Assembly: GCA_963756575.1 (NCBI GenBank)
Contig: CAVWOM010000009.1
Coordinates: 1 to 64,000, forward strand
Source: Palsa-504 sp963756575
GTDB taxonomy: Bacteria; Actinomycetota; Actinomycetes; Streptosporangiales; Streptosporangiaceae
Reading direction: 5' to 3'
Length of the DNA: 64,000 bases
Part shown: piece after piece, positions 57,668 to 64,000 of the stretch
How positions within the stretch are numbered: the stretch's first letter is position 1
How the letters are laid out: each line of letters begins with the position of its first letter
The notes under the pieces: model-generated
Database searches by the model: none
Seen by the model: the letters and a program-made list of their open reading frames with translations, nothing else
Told to the model about the DNA's origin: nothing
Program-made: the position numbers and the translations under genes

Positions 57668-58453
57668 ATGGCCAGAGCTTCCGCGGTCAAGATGCCGCCG
57701 GAGGCGAACGCCGCGCACGGGTGTGAGGGTGCACGTCGCGTCCTCGCCCTGATGCTCACGTTCTCCTCTGACGAGCCCACGCTCACCGCCCGCCAGCTTG
57801 CCGAGCGCACCGGCATCGCGCTGCCCAGCGTGTACCGCTACATCACGCTGCTGCGCGAGACCGGGCTGCTGGCCGGCGACGAGCGGGGCAGTTACCGGCT
57901 CTCCGCCCGGCTCATCGGCCTGGCCCGGGCGGCCGAGGTCGCCGAGAGCATCATCGACGTGGCCGACCCGGTCATGCGCGACCTGAACGACCAGACCGGC
58001 GAGACCGTCATCTTGGTGCGGTTGATCGGCCGGTCGGCGGTGTGCGTCCACCGGGTGGAGTCCGAGCAGCAGCTTCGCATCTCGTTCGAGGCGGGCCAGC
58101 CGCTCCCGATCGACCGGGGGGCCAGTGCCCGGCTGCTGCTCGCCAGCCTGGCGCCCGGCGTCCGCCGGGAGTACCTGGCCCCGCTGGCCGAGCGGGATCC
58201 CGAGGCCGCCGTCCTGCTCGAGAAGAAGATCGTCCTGGCTGGTCAGCAGGGCTACGCGACCAGCGAGGAAGAGATCCACAAGGGCGTCTGGGCCGCCGCC
58301 GCTCAGGTGATCCACGGCAAGCGGATGGTGGCGGTCCTCACCGTGCCGTACCCGCTGGTCCGGGCTCCCCTCGATCAGCGGGCACAGCTGCTGGGCCGGG
58401 TCCGGGCCTCGGCCCGCGCCATCGAGAACGGCCTGCGCCTGGCCCGGCGCTGA
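57668..58453 (+). CDS. IclR-family transcriptional regulator
   Basis: The N-terminal helix-turn-helix is LTARQLAERTGIALPSVYRY. The C-terminal effector domain has VADPVMRDLNDQTGETVILV, RGASARLLLASLAPG and GYATSEEEIHKGVWAAAAQV. ATG at 57668 follows agaaggggc and gives 261 residues. Upstream DNA (57570-57650) is AT-richer and likely holds its promoter. It precedes an amidase gene by 75 bases and may control it. Confidence 0.92.
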   Translation: MARASAVKMPPEANAAHGCEGARRVLALMLTFSSDEPTLTARQLAERTGIALPSVYRYITLLRETGLLAGDERGSYRLSARLIGLARAAEVAESIIDVADPVMRDLNDQTGETVILVRLIGRSAVCVHRVESEQQLRISFEAGQPLPIDRGASARLLLASLAPGVRREYLAPLAERDPEAAVLLEKKIVLAGQQGYATSEEEIHKGVWAAAAQVIHGKRMVAVLTVPYPLVRAPLDQRAQLLGRVRASARAIENGLRLARR

Positions 58454-58528
58454 GGCCGGCCGTTACGGCCCCGTGACAACCCCGCCGGGCACTTCAATGC
58501 TCATGGGTTTCACCGTTATCCTGCCCGC

Positions 58529-60085
58529 ATGCCGGAATTCCGTGACGTGATCCCGGGCACCGAGGTCAGCGTGAGCCAGCCCTCGCTAGCTGGCCTGCAG
58601 GCCGCGATGGCCGCCGGCACGCTCAGTTCCGCCGCCCTGACCAGCTTCTACCTCCAGCGCATCGAGCGGCTGAACCCGGCCCTGCACGCGGTCATCACGG
58701 TGAACCCGGTCGCGCCCGCCGAGGCCGCGGCCAGCGACGCGGCGCGCGCCGCGGGCCCGCCGCGGGGGCCCCTCGAGGGCATACCCGTGCTGGTCAAGGA
58801 CAACGTCCAGGTCGCGGGCATGCCGACCACGGCCGGTTCCCCCGCTCTGCTCAACGCCGAGCCAGGCGATGCCTTCCTGGTCTCCCGCCTGCGCGCGGCC
58901 GGGGCGGTGATCATCGGCAAGGCCAACCTGTCCGAGTGGGCCAACTTCCGCTCCACCCACTCGACCAGCGGCTGGTCCACGCTCGGCGGCCAGACCGCCA
59001 ACCCGTACGCGCTGGACCGCAACCCGTCCGGGTCCAGTTCGGGTTCCGCCGCCGGGGTGGCGGCCGGGCTGGCGCCGCTCGCGGTCGGCACCGAGACCGA
59101 CGGCTCGATCGTCGCCCCGGCCAGCGCTTGCGGCATCGTCGGCATCAAGCCCACCAACGGGCTGGTCAGCCGCCGCGGCATCGTGCCGATCTCCCCGGTG
59201 CAGGACACGGCCGGGCCGATGGCGGCGTCCGTAGCGGACGCGGCGGCCCTGCTCGCCGTGCTGGCCGCCGCCGACCCGCAGGACCCCGTCTCAGCCGCCG
59301 AAAATGAATTGGCCGAACGTGCCGGGCTTAACCCATCCGGCACCACTTTCACGCCTGCCCTCGACGCTGCCGCACTCGAGGGCGCCCGGCTCGGTATCTG
59401 GCGCGACGGGTCAGCCGGAGCCGACCCGGTCACCGCCGCGGTGCTCGACGAGACGGTAGCCCGGCTGCGCTCGCTCGGCGCCGTCGTGACCGACCCGGTG
59501 TCGCTGCCGGACGCGGCGAAGATCGGCGAGCCGGAGTTCGCCGCGCTGCGCTGCGAGTTCAAGTACGGGATCAACGCCTACCTGTCCTACATCGCGGAGT
59601 TCGGCACCGGCGGCGTGCTGCCGGCCACCCTGGCCGAGCTGATCGACTTCAACAAGCGGAACGCGGACCTGGTGCTGTCCCGGTTCGGCCAGCAGATCTT
59701 CGAGACGGCCGAGGCGACGAGCGGCGACCTGGCCGATCCCGGCTACCTGGCCGCGCGGCGGGACGCCACCCGGCTGGCCCGCGCCGCCATCGCCACCCCG
59801 CTGGCCGACCACGGGCTCGAGGCCATCGTGGCGCTGACCGCCAACCCGGCCTGCCTGACCGACTACGTGCTCGGCGACCACGACGTGTTCCACACCTCGA
59901 GCCCGGCCGCGGTGGCCGGCTGCCCGTCGGTCACGGTGCCGGCCGGGTACGTGTCGGGGCTGCCGGTCGGCGTTTCCTTCTTCGGCCCCCGCTGGACCGA
60001 GCCGCGCCTGATCGGCCTGGCTTACGCCTTCGAGCAGGCGGCCGGGATCCGCCTGCCGCCCACCCTCGCGGCCAGCATCCGCTAG
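58529..60085 (+). CDS. Amidase (amidase signature family)
   Basis: Catalytic Lys is in PVLVKDNVQVAG. The Ser-rich loop is NPSGSSSGSAAGVAAG, and the nucleophile region is GTETDGSIVAPASACGIVGI. Length is 518 residues. The enzyme hydrolyses an amide bond, but the substrate is not shown by the sequence. It resembles the AtzF/GatA-like class. It follows the IclR regulator and precedes mshC by 35 bases. Confidence 0.93.
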   Translation: MPEFRDVIPGTEVSVSQPSLAGLQAAMAAGTLSSAALTSFYLQRIERLNPALHAVITVNPVAPAEAAASDAARAAGPPRGPLEGIPVLVKDNVQVAGMPTTAGSPALLNAEPGDAFLVSRLRAAGAVIIGKANLSEWANFRSTHSTSGWSTLGGQTANPYALDRNPSGSSSGSAAGVAAGLAPLAVGTETDGSIVAPASACGIVGIKPTNGLVSRRGIVPISPVQDTAGPMAASVADAAALLAVLAAADPQDPVSAAENELAERAGLNPSGTTFTPALDAAALEGARLGIWRDGSAGADPVTAAVLDETVARLRSLGAVVTDPVSLPDAAKIGEPEFAALRCEFKYGINAYLSYIAEFGTGGVLPATLAELIDFNKRNADLVLSRFGQQIFETAEATSGDLADPGYLAARRDATRLARAAIATPLADHGLEAIVALTANPACLTDYVLGDHDVFHTSSPAAVAGCPSVTVPAGYVSGLPVGVSFFGPRWTEPRLIGLAYAFEQAAGIRLPPTLAASIR

Positions 60086-60120
60086 CTAGCTGGCCAGGAG
60101 CGCGCGATAACCTGGCCAGC

Positions 60121-61422
60121 ATGGAGACTTGGCGCCGCGCGGATGTCCCCGTGCTGCCGGGGAACGGTCCGGCGCCGCGGCTGCACGACACGGCCACCGG
60201 CGAGCTGGTTCCGGCCTCGGCGGGCCCGGTCGCCACGCTGTACGCATGCGGCATCACGCCGTACGACGCCACCCACATGGGCCACGCCGCCACCTACACC
60301 GCCTGGGACCTGCTGGTCCGGGCCTGGCTGGACGCCCGCTACACCGTCGGCTACGTGCAGAACGTCACCGACGTCGACGACCCCCTGCTGGAGCGGGCCG
60401 ACCGGGACGGCGAGGACTGGCGTGAGCTGGCCCGCCGGGAAACCCAGCGGTACCGGGAGGACATGGAGGCGCTGCGCGTCCTGCCGCCGGCCCACCTGAT
60501 CGGGGCGGTCGAGGCGCTGCCGGTCATCGAGCAGTTCAACGCCCGGATGGCCGACCGGGGCGCCCTGTACAACGTGGACGAGGACGTGTACTTCGCCCGT
60601 TCGGCGGACCCCGGGTTCGGCTCCTTGTCCGGGCCGGGCACACCCAGCGGCTACGACCTGGCCGAGATGGCCGAGATCTCCGCCGAACGCGGCGGTGACC
60701 CGGACCGCCCGGGAAAGAAGGACCCGCTCGACGTCCTGGTCTGGCGGGCGGAGCGGCCCGGCGAGCCGGCCTGGGCATCGCGGTTCGGACGCGGCCGCCC
60801 CGGCTGGCACGTGGAGTGCACGGCGATCGCCACCGAGTACCTCGGCAACGCCTTCGACGTCCAGGCCGGCGGCTCTGACCTGGTGTTCCCGCATCACGAG
60901 ATGAGCGCCTCCCACGCTCGAGCCGCCCTTTCCCCACCTGCCGATGTGTTCGCCCGGGTCTACGCTCACGCGGGCATGGTCAGCTACCTCGGCGAGAAGA
61001 TGTCCAAGTCGCTAGGGAACCTGGTCTTCGTGAACCGCCTGCGGGCGGACGGGACGGACCCCATGGCCATCCGGATGGCCCTGCTCGCGCACCACTACCG
61101 CTCCGACTGGGAGTGGACCGGCACCGTCCTCGCCGATGCCCAGGCGAGGCTGGCCCGCTGGCGCGCCGCCCTGGCCCAGGCCGAGGCGGCCCAGCCCGCA
61201 GGACGGCTGGACGCCGCCCCGGCGGACGCGGCCGAAGTCGTCCTGTCCGAGGTGCGCGCCCGGATGAGCGACGACCTCGACGCCCCCGGCGCGCTAGCCG
61301 CGGTCGACCGCTGGGCCGACGCCCTGATCGCCACCCCCCCGGCCGACCTCACCCCGCCCGACCTGGCCGGCGCCCGCCTCGTCCGCGACACCGTCGACGC
61401 CCTTCTCGGCATCAAGCTCTAA
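60121..61422 (+). CDS. mshC: Mycothiol ligase MshC (Cys:GlcN-Ins ligase)
   Basis: MshC links cysteine to glucosaminyl-inositol in mycothiol synthesis. It is related to cysteinyl-tRNA synthetase but lacks the long tRNA-binding tail. Here the HIGH-type motif is THMGHA after LYACGITPYDA (zinc Cys). EKMSKSLGN is the KMSKS motif. A second zinc site is in WHVECTAIATEYLG and HHEMSASHA. The start METWRRADVPVLPGNGPAPR matches MshC and not CysS. Length is 433 residues. The gene marks the organism as an actinobacterium that uses mycothiol. Confidence 0.93.
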   Translation: METWRRADVPVLPGNGPAPRLHDTATGELVPASAGPVATLYACGITPYDATHMGHAATYTAWDLLVRAWLDARYTVGYVQNVTDVDDPLLERADRDGEDWRELARRETQRYREDMEALRVLPPAHLIGAVEALPVIEQFNARMADRGALYNVDEDVYFARSADPGFGSLSGPGTPSGYDLAEMAEISAERGGDPDRPGKKDPLDVLVWRAERPGEPAWASRFGRGRPGWHVECTAIATEYLGNAFDVQAGGSDLVFPHHEMSASHARAALSPPADVFARVYAHAGMVSYLGEKMSKSLGNLVFVNRLRADGTDPMAIRMALLAHHYRSDWEWTGTVLADAQARLARWRAALAQAEAAQPAGRLDAAPADAAEVVLSEVRARMSDDLDAPGALAAVDRWADALIATPPADLTPPDLAGARLVRDTVDALLGIKL

Positions 61423-61520
61423 ACACGGCAGTGCCGAAGTGTGATTCTCCTTCAGTAAGTTCCGCGCGGCTGCGGTATCTCGAGCCCCGCAGGTCTCATG
61501 TACCCCCGTGTGTCCCGCGG

Positions 61521-61577
61521 CAGACGTAGCCCGAACCGGCAGACGCAGCCCGAACCGGCAGACGCAGCCCGAACCGG
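61521..61577 (+). repeat. Three 19-bp direct repeats
   Basis: Units cagacgtagcccgaaccgg, cagacgcagcccgaaccgg and cagacgcagcccgaaccgg follow head to tail. A partial cagacgtc leads straight into the hairpin element copy 2. Confidence 0.9.
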
Positions 61578-61580
61578 CAG

Positions 61581-61715
61581 ACGTCATGAAACCGGGCTAT
61601 CAGCGCGTCCGGACGCACTCGAAGCCCGGTTTCATGTCGTCACGGCTGCCCCGCGGCGCTCAGATCGCGGTGCTGGCGGTGCCAGTGTGACCTGAGCCGG
61701 GTTTCCGGGATCCCG
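61581..61715 (+). repeat. Dispersed hairpin element, copy 2
   Basis: Perfect 14-base arms CATGAAACCGGGCT (61585-61598) and AGCCCGGTTTCATG (61623-61636) extend by four more pairs past one mismatch. The loop holds the palindrome GCGTCCGGACGC (61605-61616). A tail with cggtgctggcggtgccagtg follows to about 61690. It matches copy 1 near 27.7 kb in order and sequence. It lies downstream of mshC. Confidence 0.7.
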
Positions 61716-61871
61716 TACCCGGCAGCGACTACAAGCCAGGCGACATTAGGCGTGAACCGGATGGATGCTCCGTCGACCCCGGTCCTGACGGGGCGCTGCC
61801 CGCCGACCTCCCCCGGCAATAGCCACGCCCGTACCGCCGCCAGTGCCGTTGTCAAGATGCCGCCCGTCATT

Positions 61872-61908
61872 TGTGGATAACCTCGCCGCGCCGCCGATGT
61901 TATCCACA
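61872..61908. promoter_or_regulatory. Inverted pair of DnaA-box-like 9-mers
   Basis: TGTGGATAA (61872-61880) and TTATCCACA (61900-61908) are the same 9-mer in opposite directions. Flanking bases extend the symmetry to TGTGGATAAC and GTTATCCACA. TTATCCACA is the classical DnaA box. The pair lies 50-86 bases upstream of the DUF4192 gene, so it may be a DnaA-controlled promoter or a plain inverted repeat. Confidence 0.5.
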
Positions 61909-61957
61909 GGTCGCTTGGCTCCAGGTCCGAGCATCCCGCTCATCGCAAGCTGGCTGT

Positions 61958-63148
61958 ATGACCCATGCGCTCACCGCGGGTGACGACACCCCGCCCCCAC
62001 CGCAGACCCCCGGCTCCCGACCTGCCCCCGAGCCACCGCCCATCCAGCTGCGCGCCGACTCGCCGGAGATGCTGCTCTCGATCGTGCCGCACTTGCTCGG
62101 CTTCGCGCCGCGCGCCAGCCTGGTCGTGATCGGGACCGAGCAGCCGGGTGACCGTATCAAGGTCACGCTCCGGTATGACCTGCCCGACCCGCCGGGCGCC
62201 GGGGTCGCCACGGACCTCGCCGCCCACGCCGTCGGCGTGCTCGGCTCGCAGCAGCTCACCACGCTGGTCGCGGTCGGCTACGGCCCCCGGCTCCTGGTCG
62301 ACCCAGTGGCGGAGGCGCTGCGCACCGCGGCCGCCCCGGCCGGGATCGACGTCGGCGACATCTTGCGAGTCGAGGGCCGCCGGTACTGGTCCTACCTATG
62401 CACCGAGCCGGCCTGCTGCCCGGTCGCGGGCACGCCGTTCGCCCCGGACGCCCGGGCCGCCTTCGCCCTGGCCCGGGCCGGCGGTCAGGTGCTGGCCGAC
62501 CGGTCCGCCGTGGCGGCCAGGGTCGCGCCCCTCGGCGGCATGGCGGCGGAGTCCATGCGCCAGGCCACCATCCGCGCCGAGCGGCACGGCCGCCAGCTGC
62601 TCGCCCGGGTGCGCAAGTCGGCCCGCCTCGGCGCCGCCCGGCGGATGATCGCCACCGAAGGCCTGAACGCGGTGGGCTTCATGATCGGCACCTACCGGGA
62701 CGGCGGCCGGTACGCCACGGACTACGAGGTCGCGTGGATCACGGTGGCGCTGCGCGACCTGCGGGTCAGGGACGACGCCTGGGCCCGGATGGACCCGGCG
62801 CACGCGGACGCGCACCTACGGCTGTGGACCGACGTGACCCGCCGCGCCCAGCCCGGGTACGTGGCCGCGCCGGCCTCCCTGCTGGCCTTCGTGGCCTGGC
62901 AGTCCGGTGACGGGGCGCTGGCGAACGTGGCGCTCGACCGGGCCCTCGCCGACGAGCCGCGGTATTCGATGGCGGAGCTGCTCCGGCAGGTGATCACGGC
63001 CGGCGCGCCGCCGTCGCTGGCCCGGCTGCCGATGACCCCGGAGGAGGTGGCCGCCAGCTACTCCGACCTCGATGACGAGCTGGACTCCGACGACGATCAC
63101 GGCCCGGACCCGGATGTCCGCGACCCGGATCCTGCATGCGAACAATGA
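61958..63148 (+). CDS. DUF4192 family protein
   Basis: The region LRADSPEMLLSIVPHLLGFA, then SLVVIGTE and ALRTAAAPAGIDVGDILRV, is the start of the DUF4192 domain found widely in actinobacteria. WSYLCTEPACCPVAGTPF with paired Cys is also typical. Length is 396 residues from ATG 61958. The C-terminus is Asp-rich. The function is unknown. A DnaA-box-like inverted pair lies upstream. Confidence 0.85.
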   Translation: MTHALTAGDDTPPPPQTPGSRPAPEPPPIQLRADSPEMLLSIVPHLLGFAPRASLVVIGTEQPGDRIKVTLRYDLPDPPGAGVATDLAAHAVGVLGSQQLTTLVAVGYGPRLLVDPVAEALRTAAAPAGIDVGDILRVEGRRYWSYLCTEPACCPVAGTPFAPDARAAFALARAGGQVLADRSAVAARVAPLGGMAAESMRQATIRAERHGRQLLARVRKSARLGAARRMIATEGLNAVGFMIGTYRDGGRYATDYEVAWITVALRDLRVRDDAWARMDPAHADAHLRLWTDVTRRAQPGYVAAPASLLAFVAWQSGDGALANVALDRALADEPRYSMAELLRQVITAGAPPSLARLPMTPEEVAASYSDLDDELDSDDDHGPDPDVRDPDPACEQ

Positions 63149-63305
63149 GGTCAGGGAAATACCCAGGGGGCCGCCGGTGTCAAAAGGAGCGGTGATGCGT
63201 CCGGATACACTGCCTGAGATGTTCGGCGATAGTACGTATCCCGCCCGTTTGTCCGCCGTCGGCCGTTTCCATAATGGGTGACAGCTCTTTACCGGAAGGA
63301 TGTTC

Positions 63306-64000
63306 ATGCCGGGTGCCCGCACGACCCACGGAACGCACGAGGCCGAGGTAGCCCGGCTGCGTGCGGCCTACGCCGCCGTGCCGTCCGGAACTTCGGTACG
63401 GCTGGCCAAGCGCACCTCCAACCTGTTCAGGTTCCGCGAGGCCTCCAAGGGTCCCGGCCCGGTCATGCTGGACGTCTCGGCGTTCGGTCACGTGCTGTCA
63501 GTCGACCCGGTCGCCCGGACGGCCCGGGTCGGGGGCATGACCACCTACGAGGACCTCTGCGACGCCACGCTCCCGCACCAGCTGATGCCGCTGGTGGTGC
63601 CTCAGCTCAAGACGATCAGCCTCGGCGGTGCGGTCACCGGGCTCGGCATCGAGTCCACCTCACTGCGCAGCGGCATGCCGCACGAGTCGATCACCGAGAT
63701 GGAGGTCCTGACCGGCGACGGCCGGGTTGTCCGCGCCACCGCCGACAACGAGCACGCCGACCTGTTCCGCGGCTTCCCGAACTCCTACGGGACGCTGGGC
63801 TACAGCCTCTCGCTCACCATCGAGCTCGAGCCGGTCCGGCCGTTCGTGCACCTGCGCCACTTCCCGTTCAGCACGGCGGAAGCCTGCATGGAGGCCGTCA
63901 GCCAGATCGCGGCGGAGGGCTCCTACCGCGGCCATCGGGCCGATTTCGTCGACGGCACCGCGTTCGGGCCCGGCGAGCTCTACCTCACCGTCGGCGCGTT
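63306..64000 (+). CDS. FAD-binding oxidoreductase, DHCR24-like, 3'-partial
   Basis: ATG at 63306 follows GGAAGGA by 5 bases. The frame stays open to the window edge (231 codons). It reads KRTSNLFRFREAS, DVSAFGHVLSVDPVARTARV, GGMTTYEDLCDATLPHQLMP, TISLGGAVTGLGIESTSLRS and YGTLGYSLSLTIELEPVRP. This is a PCMH-type FAD-binding domain close to the DHCR24 group of flavoenzymes. The C-terminal substrate domain is outside the window, so the reaction cannot be judged. It runs in the same direction as the DUF4192 gene. Confidence 0.88.
   Translation, partial: MPGARTTHGTHEAEVARLRAAYAAVPSGTSVRLAKRTSNLFRFREASKGPGPVMLDVSAFGHVLSVDPVARTARVGGMTTYEDLCDATLPHQLMPLVVPQLKTISLGGAVTGLGIESTSLRSGMPHESITEMEVLTGDGRVVRATADNEHADLFRGFPNSYGTLGYSLSLTIELEPVRPFVHLRHFPFSTAEACMEAVSQIAAEGSYRGHRADFVDGTAFGPGELYLTVGA

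Overview
The window is very GC-rich, G/C-ending-codon DNA from an actinobacterium. Support for this includes a mycothiol ligase gene (mshC), an AfsR/SARP-type regulator, a StrR-type regulator, an MbtH protein, a DUF4192 protein and a mycobacterial-type PptT/PptH gene pair. I cannot name the genus from the sequence alone.

Region 1 (1-27262, + strand) is the 3' part of a giant non-ribosomal peptide synthetase. The window opens inside an adenylation (A) domain. Eight C-A-T modules follow, and the last carries a C-terminal thioesterase. The reading is broken by eight small indels, each visible when a module is compared with its near-identical neighbours. The stretch therefore appears as several ORFs but reads as one assembly line. 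My hand-read A-domain codes are Gly (modules 1, 6 and 8), an aromatic Tyr-like code (2), two copies of an unassigned DTWTIAS-type code (3 and 5), Asn (4) and an Asp-like code (7).

Region 2 (27263-34464) holds the regulators and mobile debris. It has an IS5-like transposase stub, a small unknown gene with a strong terminator, a StrR/ParB-type activator whose tail runs into a recD2-like remnant, a divergent XRE-SARP-NB-ARC-TPR regulator, and an internally deleted IS701-like transposase remnant.

Region 3 (34465-39577) holds carrier-protein maintenance genes. A PptT-type phosphopantetheinyl transferase converges on, and overlaps, a PptH-type metallophosphoesterase. That phosphoesterase is joined to htpG by a CTGA overlap. 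A small unknown gene, a cold-shock-domain protein and an MbtH gene follow. The transferase would activate the T domains, MbtH would support the A domains, and PptH would by homology remove the phosphopantetheine arm.

Region 4 (40160-64000) is mostly ordinary chromosome: a DEAD-box helicase, tRNA-Lys, an acyltransferase, a low-molecular-weight phosphatase, a fructosamine-kinase-like gene, a secreted protein with a duplicated Cys/Trp domain, a LuxR-stub/response-regulator/histidine-kinase group, an LCP protein, tRNA-His, orn, an amidase-like protein, a DapA-family lyase, two membrane proteases, an IclR regulator, an amidase, mshC, a DUF4192 protein and a truncated FAD oxidase. Between these lie repeat blocks: a C-rich tract and a tandem duplication near 52.4-53.2 kb, three stacked hairpins near 54.3 kb, and a second copy (61.6 kb) of an approximately 130-bp hairpin element also found just after the synthetase (27.7 kb).
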